A stretch of 64,000 bases of DNA from Holacanthus passer (Eukaryota; Chordata; Actinopteri; Pomacanthidae), in NCBI GenBank assembly GCA_025331565.1, contig JAFREQ010000061.1:2261501-2325500 (forward strand). Reading direction: 5' to 3'. This document shows positions 13,440 through 26,377 of this stretch, in pieces (the stretch's first letter is position 1; each line of letters starts with the position of its first letter). A program made the translations under genes and the position numbers. The notes beneath the pieces are model-generated. The model ran no database searches and was not told the DNA's origin. It saw only the letters and a program-made list of their open reading frames with translations.

Positions 13440-13915
13440 TGTATTATCAGCCCGGCTGGAGGCATGTCTCAGTGGATGGCAATTACTGAACTGTCTCAGA
13501 AACGATTGGGTGGATCGCCTGGAAGTTTTACATGGTCCTCAGAGGCTGAAACACATTGATCCTCTGACTTTTCCTCTGATGCCTCCAGCAGGTCAAAGTT
13601 TTCACTTGTCCAGTGGAATATCACGACATCTCCTGAATCAGTTGGTGCTGACATTCATGGCTCCCAGATGATGAATCCTGATGGTGATCTCGTGACTTTT
13701 CCTCTAGCACCACCATAATGTTGACAATTGCAGATATAAGTCAAATGATTCAACAACTCTTAATTGGATTGTCATGAAAGTTGGTGCAGACATTCATGTT
13801 CCCCTCAGTATAAATTCTAACAAATCTGGTGATCCGTTGGCTTTTCATCAAGCGCCATCATCAGGTCAAAGTTTCAATTTGTCCAGTGTCTCATACGGGA
13901 TGGTTGAAGTAAGCT
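13440..13915 (+). repeat. Dispersed repeat with degenerate internal tandem units
   Basis: A phrase pattern recurs at roughly 120-140 bp spacing: a TGGATTG-like word, then GACATTCATG, GATGAATCCTGATGG, GACTTTTCCTCT, AGCACCACCAT and GGTCAAAGTTT. The same phrases recur at 25140-25600 inside adra1a intron 1, so this is a dispersed family. No coding capacity or terminal repeat is evident, and I cannot assign a named class. Confidence 0.7.
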
Positions 13916-15624
13916 ACAGTAATATGTCTTGTACACTGATCAGTCAGGTATTTTTTTCTCTTTAATCTGCATAATCGGCTCAGGTTAGCTGTGTTTTTGT
14001 GTGGGAGGACAGCTGACTGCTGCAGGACACTCTACACGAGAAGCTTCATCAGCGATGACGATGTCGTTCACCTTTATTTCACAATGTCAACTCAGTTTTT
14101 TCCTTCAGTTTATGAAAAAAAGCCCAACCGCAGTGGTTCAGTGACTTTGAGAATATGACTACAACATGACGCATAAAGTAGCTGTTTCCATTTTGAATTT
14201 GTCTGTGAAATGGAAGCATTTAAAATCAGTTTTCTTCGAAAGATATATACCATTTCACAGTTGCCCAAACAAATCAGTAGCCTGCAGCATCATGTTAACT
14301 GTGTTTTACCTGCATTTACCTGATTGAAATCTGCACCAGTTACTTTTCTTTTTTTAGGATTTTGTCAAAGTCAGAACCAGGAGGGTGGAAATCATTTGAT
14401 ATGCAATTAAGGAGAATGTCACTGCAAATGCCAACATTAGTGTGTGAATGCTTGGCTCAGGTTTGTTGCCTCCATGATGGGAAATGTTTCTTCCAGTGCA
14501 GAGATATTGATTTCAGTATCTTTCAAACTCAGCAGCCATCCTCGCTGCATGGGCGCCTCAGACAGGTAATTGCTTTTCCAACAGGTCTTAGATAGCATTA
14601 TGAACCCTAACAAGATGCAAAATAGCACAAAGGAAACATATGAGTATCGTTTCACTGCCTCATTATTTTGTAATTTTTCAAAGCATGGGTTTCACTGACT
14701 TGTTTTTTTTTAATGCAAACATAATTACACAATAATTGATGTGTAACTGTTGCAGTAAATACTTATTTAGAACGTGCTCTGTCTGCGTCAGTGAAAGAGC
14801 CGAGAAGCTGTACTTTAAACAGTCAAATGTTTACTTCACAGACGGGTTTAACATCTCACACTGTGAGCAGCCCCAGGTAAAGCATTCAAATCTGGACCCG
14901 ACTGGAAAACAAAGAATACAGCAACTGGATAAACAGAGGATTTGTCCACAGTGGGAAAAAAAGGAATCAGTCCATAACAAAATCAATGCTCTGTTTCCAC
15001 TCATGTGTTCTGTGGGTGTGTGGATGTGTCTGTTTCTGCTTCATCTCTTCATCATAGCTTAATTGAAAAAAGAGAAAAAAAGAAAAAAGTGCAAGCGTAA
15101 TAGTGTGAATAATATAGTACCTGGTGAAATTGCAGTTCCAGATAATGTGCAATTGACTGTTACGCCTGAGGCATTAACAAATGTGTATTGACTGAGTTGT
15201 GCAACAGATAGAGCAGAGAGTCTTTTAGGCTCCATACATACATACATATACTGCACATGCTTTGTATGTTTGTGTGTGCATTAGCTTTTAATTCTGTTCA
15301 AATGGCAAAGACCCAAGAGAAAAAGTAAAACAAAATAGTATCTATATATAATACCATATAGTAGAAACAGTCATCTTTAGTATTCATGTCAAATTATTTA
15401 TACCCACAATATGTGTTATGTTGAAATTTTGTTTCTGGGTCTGTTGACGAGATAAAGAGGTGCAGCTTTAGATTACAGCCAGCAAACACTGCAATTATTC
15501 AGTATATAGGGAGTCTGAATTCTTACTGGGTAATAACTTTGTCCTGAAGAGGGATGTAGAAAACAATCTGACTGTATTTGAATGACCTAGTTAGTAATTT
15601 AGTATTGCTACTGAAATGGAGAAA

Positions 15625-15647
15625 ACACACACACACACACACACACA
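15625..15647. repeat. (AC)n microsatellite
   Basis: An uninterrupted AC dinucleotide run of about eleven units. Confidence 0.95.
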
Positions 15648-16199
15648 ATATTCTCAGAGCTTATTTTGTTAAAAGTTTATGAATATGTAAAAATAGAAAT
15701 CTACATGTATTTTTTTTTTTTAATGATGATAAAATACTGGGGAACACAGTAGAGAAGATTTGATGTCCTCTCATATTATCTGATCATAATTAACAAAGAG
15801 TCAAACACATATACTTTCACTCACAAACCAATAAATTCCCAAATTAGCCAAACAAACATCACACAGTATAAAGAGCAGTGAGCTGTTCATTGACTCAACA
15901 AATGACAGGTCCATGTTTTGTGTGATTTTTTTAAAAGCATGCATGAGTAATTCCTGCTGAGATAATGGACATTATTCTAAGTGATGTCTGTGAGAAAGCA
16001 TGCGGCTGTAAAATAAACCTTGTTTCCATTGCTTCCTTCATTTTACACTGTCATTTTTAAAAACTAAAATAGAAGAAACTTTTGCACTTCTTCTTGCAGG
16101 TTGACATGTTGGCAGGAAGGTGAGTGACGCTCGTGAGTGAAACATTTGTGAATGAAAGTCTGGCTGGACGGTGACTGGTGCTGATGACGCACGGGGAGC

Positions 16200-16489
16200 G
16201 ATGCTGGAGGGGGGGTGATGTGAGGATGAGGATGAGGATGAGGATGGTCGGGTGGTGTTGGGGATGCACGGAGGGGGGAGAGAGAGAGGAGAAAGCGGTG
16301 AGTCACTTGGTGCTCATCACCATGTGAGGAGGACTTGGAGCACCTGAAGGACGAGCCCTCACTCCGGCTGGATGAGAGGAGGCTCCGGGCTGAGCGCACT
16401 TTCCTCTCTCCGTCCTCCTGCTGCCACTCAGCGATCACAGCCGAGGTTCAGCCGAGACGACGGGATGTGAGGCTCAAACTCAAAGTTAG
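16200..16489 (+). other. Candidate non-coding first exon of adra1a
   Basis: A G+C-richer block with a GAGGAT-type run (16221-16246) ends in a strong donor, AG|GTGAGT, at 16489/16490 on the plus strand. The adra1a coding exon is preceded by a pyrimidine-rich acceptor ending at 21051, so a spliced 5' UTR is required or at least permitted. This block is the best upstream candidate. Another possible acceptor lies at 20587. The inference rests on splice signals and base composition only. Confidence 0.35.
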
Positions 16490-18650
16490 GTGAGTGACAG
16501 AAAATCTCATTTCAGGCATCCAAGTGCAGAGTTTCTAATTATTTCTTGATGCGTTCGTTCTGTGCTGCTGGAGGTGAATTCCTTATTTCTTTTAGCACAT
16601 GGAAATAAATATTTCTTATAATTTAGATCTTATAGATTTATAAATTATGAATCATCTAATCATGAATTGTGCAGAAGCAGCCAAATATAATGTTTTCATT
16701 CATGGTCATTTTGTTTCAGGATTTTTAAAGTCATGTTATGTATCAACATCATCAACATCTCATGAATATCTTTAATTATCTTTCCAATCTGCTGGAGTTC
16801 CCTGTCTGAAATAACTGGGCTGGGTCTCACTAGTCTATAAATAGTTCAATTACATGATGCCATTTCTGTTGTTTTGGAATCTTTCTCCTTTCTCTCAATC
16901 TCAAAAATTCAGTCTTAGGCATGATGAGGTTTTTGTATGGGATAATCACTTGTTGTAAGTGTGTGTGTCTGTAAGAGAGATGTACTATAAGGGCTCCACT
17001 GACCGTCACACTCCCACAAGTCTCTGTCATTTCATTAAGGCAGATATCACTTTCTGTCAGGTGTCACCTCAACTCCTGCTCTGTGGCCTGGTGTTGTAGA
17101 GCTGGGAATTACCCAGCAGAGCAGAGAGGAGGTTGAGATTACATCTGAGCCAGGATGGATGTTTACTCCTGACCAATTAAAATACCTGCAGATATAGAGA
17201 GGCTGCGTGTCTCGAGCTGCCCTCGACATTATCGTGGATTCCTGTCCGAGCCTCAGCAGCAGGTGCATGTCACCCTCTTTAGCACGTTGTTGTGTGTCTG
17301 CCGGGAAACCAGCCAGGACCGCAAAGATTTGTAGACGACTGTGTGGTGGAGAAACCTGCTTGAACCACGTACCTTTTTATAAAGAACTCAATAACCACCT
17401 GCCCTTGAGCAAAGCAGCTAACCTCCAGCTGCTTCCTTATGGAGCTGGTCACTGGTTTAGGGTCACCCTTCATCACGCCTGCTCTTCCTCTGAGTAACAC
17501 CCACTGTAGCTGTGTGTTACTCTGTATGAATATTAAACAGATCAATGCTGGAAAAGAGCCCAACCAGCGTGCATTAATTTACTGGATCCATGTGCAAATA
17601 AAATCCCATACTTGTCAAACTCAAACTGCAGTTCAGTGAAATCAACAGGTCGTTTTATCAGCAGCCCGTTATATAAGCTTGTCAGTTTTAATTTATCTCA
17701 AAATTAATAGTTTCAATCACGAGTTTGAGGCTTGTGATTATAAAGTGTGAGTTGAATGAATTAATCAAATTAGGTTTGTCAGGCTTATTGGAAATCTTCC
17801 CAACATTTAATTGGCTCAAGTCTCAAGAAAGAACGAAGACAGTCTTTCTTCTAGTTTGAGCAAATTTTTCTCTGGTAAAAATGAAATAAACATGATGATT
17901 AGTAATCACATCAACCCTTAGTCCCATACTCTTAAATATTAACTCTTAATTTGAAATCTCATAAAGTCACGAAGCCATAAACATCATATCTACTTTATTA
18001 CTGGCACTGACATGAACATCTGCTGTGTAAATGCTGCAGAACTGACCTGAAGCTCTTAGAGAACAAACAGAGAAGAAGAGCGAATCCTGACTGAGTGGAT
18101 CCCGTCAATACGACTGAACCTGTCTTACAGTAAATCCATCAAAGCTTATTTTCTCAGTTCATTGTAACTCAGTATGTTTAATATTTTAATGCAGCAGGGA
18201 CACTTAATATTTTAAGCGGAGGTAACTTAATCTTTCCTACAGTGCAAAATGATGATGGTGTAATGAGCTCCTTCAATCCTCCTGTGGATAAACATCTAAC
18301 TCTCACTTTCATAATTACCTTAGAGGCATCACCCCCACCTCCTTCCTCTCCTCGAGTGGGTGGGTGAAGCTCTCAGGTGCTGCGTTATGATGGCTGCTGA
18401 ATGCAGGCTTTTTGCCGCACCGTGCCGGCGCAGGAGCCAAGAGCCTGAGAGTCTATCAAACGTGTTAAACAGCTGTACATCCGGAGTGAAGCAGGGGTTT
18501 GTCGGGCGCAGAGGAAAAGGTCAGCCAGTGGTTAATAGTGTGATGAGGAGCAATGGAGGAGAAAGGAGGGGGGGTGAAGACTTGAGGAGACTGCATAATG
18601 CCTTCATCCTCACCTTCGTCTTTGCAAGGCCAGCATTGTTGTGAAAGCCG

Positions 18651-18690
18651 AGGAATAGATAGATAGATAGATAGATAGAATAGAATAGAA
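18651..18690. repeat. (GATA)n / GAATA microsatellite
   Basis: ATAGATAG units are followed by AGAATAGAAT units. The tract could also be the decayed tail of a retroelement, but no body was recognised. Confidence 0.85.
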
Positions 18691-19079
18691 GAATGGAAGA
18701 AACAGGCAGTAGAAAAGAGGGCAACTCGGATGAACTTTTAATTTTGTCTCAAATAAAGCAGCTTAACAAAATCCTAAAATCGTCAACATGGCCGCACTAC
18801 TTTTATGAGTCCCATCTAATCTATATTTAGTTAAGGAACATCCACGTTACAAATGTCAGTAATCTGCACAGACAAGATTAATCTCACATCTGTCAAAGCG
18901 GAGGAGTTTTGCGTGGCACCAAGACATTGTTTTGCAGTCAAAGGACAGAACATTGAAAAATGAAATTCATTCGATGAGCAGAGTCAAAGTTTACAGTAAA
19001 ACATAGAAAACCTTCAACAAATGTGATAGAAAACACGTGAAACTACCAAAAGCCTGAGAGAAAGACAATGTTTGAAAAC

Positions 19080-19560
19080 TGCTTGTAAAGGATGTTTTTA
19101 CAGTTGCAGCAGATCTCAGATGGTTTGTTCCAGAGAAAAGCAGCATGGTGGCTAAATGCACCTTCACCTGGTTTAGTTTTAATTCTAACGCTCAGGAGAC
19201 ACATGCTTGATGATCTGAGGAATCAGATCGGGCTGTAGCCAGTGAGTAGGTCAGAAATATATTTATGAGCCAAACCACTGTGAACAAGCAGTAATAATGT
19301 GAAATCAATCCTGTACTGTAGCAGCAGCCGGTGAGGAGTTTTCAGTCCAGGTGTCATGTGTTTGTGTTCTGGGTGAGCTGGAGTCCACCTGTTTGTCTAT
19401 TGTCTTTTTGGGGAAAAGGACATTACAGTGATCTAATCTGCTGGAGATGAATGCATGAAGTAATTTTTCAGACTCAGACTTGGACTAGAAGCTCCTATAG
19501 TTGGAAACGTTTCAGTAATGACAGCCAGGTTTCTGACTCTGCTCGCTGTGCTCTGGAGAA
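19080..19560 (+). repeat. Degenerate dispersed repeat common in spiny-rayed fish
   Basis: I recognise an ordered series of phrases from a repeat abundant in percomorph genomes: TTTGTTCCAGAG, a segment on 'cacctggtttag', GTGAAATCAATCCTGTA, GACATTACAGTGATCTAATCT, GATGAATGCATGAAGTAA and TTTTTCAGACT. The copy is diverged and has no coding frame. The class is uncertain, and assignment is from memory of the pattern rather than a search. Confidence 0.5.
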
Positions 19561-21129
19561 AAAAAATGACTGCATGGATATAATGTGACTCTGAGTCTGA
19601 TCCTGACCTCATACTTTTGTGCCTGCTTTCAGTTTTTTCTTTAAGTTGTTCAGCTCTTCATCGGGACCTTTTTAACATCCATACTTTTTCCCAAATTCTC
19701 CAAGGAGCTTTTGGTTTTCCTGTGGGCTCTGCAGTTCTGTTGGTGCTGTCCATGGCTGGACTTGGAAAAGAGCTGAAGTTGTCTATCATCTGATCACATG
19801 ATGACATTGTGGGCTTCGTGTATTCATAAATAAACATATCTGGGTCTGACTACATGTCATGTCTAGGTACACGGTCGTATTAAAAAGGATGCAAAATCCA
19901 GAATGGAAGGTAATGTTATATCTCTACAGAGATCGAGTCTCTGTGATAAGCTAAACTAATTGGCTGCTGGATGTGGCTTTATATTTTATGCATAAACACG
20001 AACGTTCAATCACAAAGCGAATTAGCATATGTCAAAATATTCCTCTAAAAGCATTCAGCAGTAAAGGCTCAATATTATGACACTTGAATGCACACACGTC
20101 AATTAATGTCAAACTGTAACACAGCATATTGCTTTGACCTCTACCTATATAGAGGTCGCAGTGTGATATTGATTTGTTTAGAGGAGGGATGAAGAGTGAG
20201 ATCAGTCTTGCGTAGGTCAACTGAAGCTCCACGACAAAATGGCAAAAATATACACATGCACATTGTGAGAGAGGCTGTTGCATTGTTGACTCTCCAGCTG
20301 TATCAGCAACTGATCCGTCCTGATATCACTTTCTTTATTCCTCACCCTCACACTGTGTTTCGTCATTAAGCTGGAGATGGTCACATTGATCTGACAGCTA
20401 CTGCGGCTCAGACGTCGCCTCTCGCCCACGGTCTCGATAGATCTGAGCCGTGGTAACGTAGAGAAGAAAAAACAAAACCCTGCAGAATGAAACAATAGAC
20501 AAAACAAGGATGAATGTTTTTGTGTTAGACTGTATGTGATGAATGAGTCAGTTCTCTCAAAGCGGATTCTTCTGTCTGTCTTTTCAGAGGCGCTGGGAGC
20601 TGTTGAATCCTGTTGTCGTGTTGAAGCTGAATCTGCATTCAACAGGAAGAGCCTGGACTACTGCTCACCCACCATCTTACCCAGAAAATTGCAGTTCTTG
20701 GTTCAGAGAACATGCAAACATTTTTTCTAGATGTGTACACACACTTCTGTCCCATCTGCAATGCATTTCTAACAGTGTTTTCGTGCTGCATAATAACAGT
20801 CAGTTTTAACATCAGTAACATTTACTAGATGGATTACGTGATTTCAGCGCAGTAGGTTCCTTCTGCATATATTATATTCTCTCGCTCTGTGTTTCTGCAT
20901 CCTGTTTTATTTCTCTTGATGCTTTGCCAACGTAATGGCTCATTTGCTCGAGGCATCATCATTCAAATTATGTTTTGACAAGACAGACTTAATGTGATCA
21001 TTACTCTAATGGCTTTTATGAGAATGCCCTGATGTCCCTTTTCTTCTGTAGTGAACTTAAATAGGTGTGTGCTTCAGTCTACCTTCGCTGCTCAGGACAG
21101 TGTCAAGCATCAGCCTTGTGTTGGAACTG

Positions 21130-24100
21130 ATGGTTCCTGTGCTGGACAATATGACCCCAGCTCCTCTGACACAGAACTGCTCCAACTGCAGCCAGGTTTT
21201 GGTCCCAGAGCTCAACGTGGTCAAGGCCGTGGTTTTGGGCCTGGTGCTCGGCGGCTTCATTGTGTTTGGAATTGTGGGAAACATCCTGGTAATCCTCTCG
21301 GTAGTTTGTAATCGACACCTGCGGACGGTCACGCATTATTTCATAGTTAATCTGGCGGTGGCAGATTTGCTGCTGAGCTCCACTGTACTACCTTTCTCTG
21401 CCATTTTTGAGATTGTGGATCGCTGGGTGTTTGGACGAGCCTTCTGTAATGTTTGGGCAGCTGTGGATGTGCTCTGCTGCACCGCCTCCATCATGAGCCT
21501 CTGCGTGATCTCTGTCGACCGCTACATCGGAGTCAGTTACCCGCTGCGTTACCCGACTATAATGACCAAACGCAGGGCGCTGCTGGCTGTGATGCTGCTG
21601 TGGGTGCTGTCCATCATCATATCTATTGGACCTTTGTTCGGCTGGAAGGAGCCGGCACCCGAGGACGAGTCCATCTGTAAGATCACAGAGGAGCCGGGCT
21701 ACGCCATCTTCTCTGCGGTGGGCTCTTTCTACCTCCCTCTGGCCATCATCCTGGCCATGTACTGCCGGGTCTATGTGGTGGCTCACAGGGAGAGCCAGGG
21801 CCTGAGGGAGGGCCACAAGACAGAGAAGTCCGATTCAGAGCGGGTGATACTCAGGATGCACAGAGGCAACACGGCCGTGTCAGAGGAAGAGGCCCTTCAC
21901 AACCGAACACATTTCGCCCTGCGACTGATCAAGTTCTCACTTGAGAAGAAGGCTGCCAAGACGTTGGGCATTGTGGTCGGCTGCTTCGTGCTGTGCTGGC
22001 TGCCCTTTTTCCTGGTGCTACCTATCAGTGAGTATTGTCATGGCCATCTTGTGTGTGACTTGTGTGAAGGAAATCAAGTCATTATGATGTAAACAGCATC
22101 ATTTAAATTGTTTACATGATGAATGTTAAAGGAATAGTTTGACATTTTGGGATATATGCTTGTTTACTTTATTGCTAAGACTTAGATGAGAAGACCACTC
22201 ATGTCTGTGCGATAAATATGAAGCCAACCATTCTTGTTCTCATTCCGCGTTCATATTGAATGGACAGATGTGAGAGCAGTTTTCTCATCCAGCACAGAAA
22301 ATGAGCACATTTCCCAAAATATGACACAGGGATGTTTGATGACCTGCTTTTAAACTTTTTTAATCAATAAGATTTCAAAAATGAAAAACAGGTTCATGTA
22401 TTTGATCCCCTGCATTTACACAAATGAGTCAGACCACTTTTAAAAAGCTATTTAACTTCTGCATTAATTCATTTTGCAGAACCATTCATCGATTGCCAAG
22501 TTCTTAAGTGCTGGCCAATTTAATAGTTTGATCATGTAAATTGAATTGCTCCTCTGTGGGAGCACACTGAAGTTACTATCATTCAGAGTCTCGCGGCCTC
22601 TCGAACAACGTAGTAAATGCTTCGACTCGGCCAGGTAGACGCTCTATAAATAGGCTCCATAAATCTTTCAGGCCTCTGACAGCCTCTGGTGCTCCCCTGC
22701 CTGTAAACAAAAGCACAGAATCTCAGACCACCGTGCATTTCACTCATCCTTCAATGAAGTGCAAAGCCATTTCTCCGCTCCTTCCTCTCTCCCTCGTGTC
22801 TGTGACTCACTTCATTACAAGGCCGGTCCGAGACTGACAGATAAAGCGTTCACATCGGTGTCAGACCTTATATGATGCTCCCTTCACGAACACCCAGACA
22901 GGCTTGAAGGAAATCACGCGGCTTGCTGACCATGCATGAACTATATGTGCCGGCGTCAATATGGAGGGAATGTGAGAAGGAAATCCGAACCAAGTAGATA
23001 TGAGATATGGCAAAGCCCTCACAAATCCCTCAGAGGGTTTTTTATTCACTCCATGCTCTCATGCTTGTAAATATAGCTGTTACCATTTGGCTGAGGACCT
23101 TTCCTGACTGGGAAGAAGGAAAAGCCACAGTTTACCAACGCTCCCTTCCTAATTCTGGCATCTGGATACATCCCACTGCCACATAAGTCTGTGGACAATG
23201 ATAGAGTTATTGGTGAATGACCAAGAAATGGTCTAGTTTTGACATGTAGAGCTGGATAACCGGTGATTGTGTGATTTGGTTTATTGGTGTCCACATTATT
23301 TTGTCATCAGAGAAAAATAAATTGTGGGAATTTGATCATGTCAAACATTTAAAAGAGATGAGTTGTTTTTGGTTCTGTGTTTATTTAGGGATTGTTCTAC
23401 GCTCTCCTTGACATTTCAGAAGTCCTTCTCAGGGACTATAAAGAGCAGGCTTCGCTAATTTAAAGAATAACTTAATTCCCTTTGGCCTCTGATGTTAAGA
23501 CGTCAATCATGAACTGCAATGAACTCCCTCTTTTCTCATCATCGTTCTATTATTACTGTCTGATTAAGTCTTAAAATGCTGAAAAATCTAAACAGGAATA
23601 AAATTTATACCATTCTTTCTGAATGAAAATTTTAAGTTTTAGTTGGATTTAAGTTTCTCTTTAAAGCTGCATTAATCAACGTTTTTATATGAACAAGTGA
23701 CCAAACAAATGTGTAGAAATATGAAAGGAGTCGCTCATATTGTCGAACCCACAGATAATAATCACCCAACTCTGCAACTCCCCTCAGCTCTGCTAAGCTT
23801 TCTATCAGTCTATCAGATGATTGTATTGGTTTTACAGCCTGCAGGTCTGAAAACCCACGGTGTGCTTCCTGCCTAACAGCCAACAGCAGACAGAAAAGGT
23901 TGGCTGTGCAATAATCAGATGTTTTTCTCAGGAGTTGGTGGAGACCAAAACAGAGCTGAAAGGTTTTGTGAGGTGACAGAAATACGACTTCAGTTGATGA
24001 TGTTGTTGCTCTGTGTCTGAAGGATGTGTAAATAGGCAGCTGTTCGCTGACACGTCCAACACAAACGTGGCATTAGAATTCATATTTCATACACTGGTTG

Positions 24101-26377
24101 CAGTTGTGTTGGTGCAATGTTTGTTATTAACGTGGGCAAGAAACGCCCTTTTCCTTCTTTATGTCCCAGAATGCATCATTCTTCTTTTGAGACAGGTCAC
24201 GCAACAGTTTTTGAAGGCGTTCATAAGTCAAGGTGTTGTCAAATTTTGTCAAACATGTTGTGCTTTAATTAAAGTTAACAACAACTGGAGTAACACTGTT
24301 TTCCCATGATTCTCCCAGCAGGTGATGTTTCATTGATTTTGGACAACAAGACATTTGTCGAACAGCTGCGATACCCTTCTTTTGTAATTCTAAAAAATTA
24401 ATCTACCAAGGTTAGCGGCAATAATATAATTGTTCTTGTTGGCACAGCTGGGGATAAAACGTACGAGCTGTGGAGCCGGGCACAAAATGATTTGCTCTCA
24501 AACTCTCTCCGCCTCTTCTTTCTGTTCTCCACCATCTCTGTATCACAATCTCATCTTTCGAAAAAGCCCACGTTTAACAAACAGATCGCCCAACAAAGCA
24601 TTTCACAAGACCTCTGAAGATAGATAGATGGATGGATAGATGGATGGATAGATAGATGGATAGATAGATAGATAGATGGATAGATGGATGGATAGATAGA
24701 TTTAATTTTTTAATGTTTCACTTGCAGTCACTTGATATGTGAAGAGTCACCCACATTTACAGTGACAAACACGTCTGCATGTAATTTGCCTGTTAAGCCA
24801 TTTTCTCTGCGTCTTCATTAAGGATCCCAGTCACGCTCTCTGCTTTGAATGCTTCCTCTAATCAAAAGCAGCCGTATTTATGACAGCAGTTGCAATAAAA
24901 CCCTTAACCTTGATGTTAAGTAGAGAGCTTTTTAGGTGGAAAGTGGATAAAACAATTAAAATTATATTGTCTTAAGTGGATGGAAATTAGCGGAGCGCAG
25001 TGACTGAGTTGTTTTCATATAAACACAACCTTTGATGCAACAGATACTAAAGCAAGTGAATGGAGCAAAAAATGTAATTATATGATTTTATCCATACTAG
25101 CGATGTATATACTCTGTTTATCAGTTTGCCACTTTGGTTCAGATTAAAATATCTCAATAATTGTAGATGGATTGTTGATGTTCATGTTCCCAGAGGATGA
25201 ATCCTGATGGCTGAGGTGATCCACCAGCACCACCATCAGGTTGACATTTTTGTTTTGTAGTGAAATATCTCTATATCTTTATTTGGATGGATTGGCATGA
25301 AATTCAGTAGAGATATTCATGGTTCCCACAGGATCTTTCCTAATGACTGGCTTATCCTCTGCCCCCACCAGCAGGTTTTCACTTATCCAGTCAAGCAGAT
25401 CTACCTGATGGATCGGCGCTAAATGTTGTGCAGACATTCATGTTCCCCATAAGATGAATCCTAGTTACTTTGGTGATCCCCTGACTTTTCCTCCAGCACC
25501 ACCATGAGAGTGACATTGGAGTGAAATATCTGACAGCTATTGGACGGATTGCTGTTAAATTGGCCACAGATTAGCTATTCAGGGTCCCTAGAGGAAACTA
25601 CACACCTGGAAAAACGAATGAACCATCCAGACACCTGTATTTTGTGTTTAGCAGACTGAACTAAAGTGAACCTGAAAATATTACCTGTTTACCATTTAGC
25701 TACAAGACAGTTGCTTTCTAAAATATCCACAGTTCAAGTCCACATTTCAGACAAAAAATCAGTTTGGATTTTGTTGTTCTTTCTGTCATGTCAATCACCC
25801 TCATGTGTCTGATGTCCCAACAGGCTCCATTTTCCCTGCCTACAGACCTTCAGACACCGTCTTCAAGATCACCTTCTGGCTCGGTTACTTCAACAGCTGC
25901 ATTAACCCCATCATCTACCCGTGCTCCAACCAGGAGTTTAAGAAAGCCTTCCAGAGTTTACTCGGAGTTCACTGTCTGAGAATGACCCCCAGACCTCACC
26001 ATCACCATCTGAATGCAGTTCAGGGTCAAACTCAGGGTCACGGCCAGCCCCTCACTCTGGGCCTGGACAGCAGGGGGGCTCCCTGTCGGCTCAGCCCGTC
26101 CTCCTCTATGGCCCTGTCCAGGACCCCTTCCTCCAGGGACAGCAGGGAGTGGAGGGTCTTTTCTGGAGGCCCCGCGGGCGGATCTGGACCGGCTGAGACC
26201 AGCAGGGCTAAAGTGGCCAAACTGTGCAGTAAAAGCTTCCACCAAACCTGCTGCTGCATCCTCAGCGCCGAGACTCCCCCGCAGGAGTCGAACTGCACCC
26301 AGCCCCCTCCTGTCGGAAACCTTCCCACCATAAAAATCCACCAACTGTCCCTGTCGGAAAAAGGAGAGCCTGTATAA
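21130..26377 (+). CDS. adra1a: Alpha-1A adrenergic receptor
   Basis: Two coding exons, 21130-22027 and 25824-26377, give 483 residues (human ADRA1A 466). It is a class A GPCR for noradrenaline and adrenaline that couples through Gq/11 to phospholipase C. Visible hallmarks are three N-glycosylation sequons near the N-terminus (N7, N16, N19), GN in TM1 (N51), LAVAD (D79), the amine-binding Asp in TM3 (D113), DRY at 130-132, TM5 serines S195 and S199, CWLP in TM6 (W290) and NPIIY at 327-331. The 1A subtype is indicated by SIGPLFGW, ITEEPGYAIFSAVGSFYLPL and the C-terminal PTIKIHQLSLSEKGEPV, which parallels the human 1A tail. The single intron after TM6 is the conserved alpha-1 receptor position. 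The frame is open upstream of 21130 but contains no ATG there. Synteny with dpysl2 supports the subtype. Whether this is the teleost aa or ab copy is unresolved. Confidence 0.95.
22120..22235 (+). repeat. Fragment of a dispersed fish repeat in adra1a intron
   Basis: GGAATAGTTTGACATTTTGGG followed by a GCTTGTTTACTT and AGATGAGAAGA pattern matches a short, very common percomorph repeat. Only its first ~110 bp is present, about 90 bp into adra1a intron 1. Recognition is from memory. Confidence 0.5.
24619..24702. repeat. (GATA)n/(GGAT)n microsatellite
   Basis: Mixed TAGA and TGGA tetranucleotide units run for about 84 bp within adra1a intron 1. Confidence 0.95.
25140..25600 (+). repeat. Second copy of the 13.4 kb repeat family
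   Basis: The same phrases recur three to four times at about 120-150 bp spacing: GGATTGTTG/GGATTGGCATGAAAT, ACATTCATGTTCCCC, GATGAATCCT and AGCACCACCAT. It lies in adra1a intron 1, ending about 220 bp before the second coding exon. Confidence 0.7.

Larger units (their letters stand above)
10900..16195. other. Intergenic region upstream of adra1a
   Basis: No protein-coding similarity was seen. The stretch holds a (GT)n at 12926-12946, a dispersed repeat at 13440-13915 and an (AC)n at 15625-15647. The rest is AT-rich single-copy-looking sequence with only short, unsupported open frames. Confidence 0.55.
16490..21051 (+). other. Putative 5' UTR intron or upstream region of adra1a
   Basis: There is no coding similarity. 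It contains a (GATA)n tract at 18651-18690 and a dispersed fish repeat at about 19080-19560. A polypyrimidine tract with AG at 21050-21051 (CCCTTTTCTTCTGTAG) provides the acceptor for the first coding exon of adra1a. Confidence 0.45.

Noticed and set aside
13156..13671. 171-codon plus-strand open frame
   Set aside because: Its second half is the dispersed repeat at 13440-13915 and the first half has no similarity.
20217..20642. 141-codon minus-strand open frame upstream of adra1a
   Set aside because: No similarity to known proteins and no supporting splice sites. Treated as chance.
21067..21129. Longer N-terminus for adra1a starting at 21067
   Set aside because: The codon at 21067 is GTG, not ATG. 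The first in-frame ATG is 21130, and the resulting N-terminus is close to the family length.
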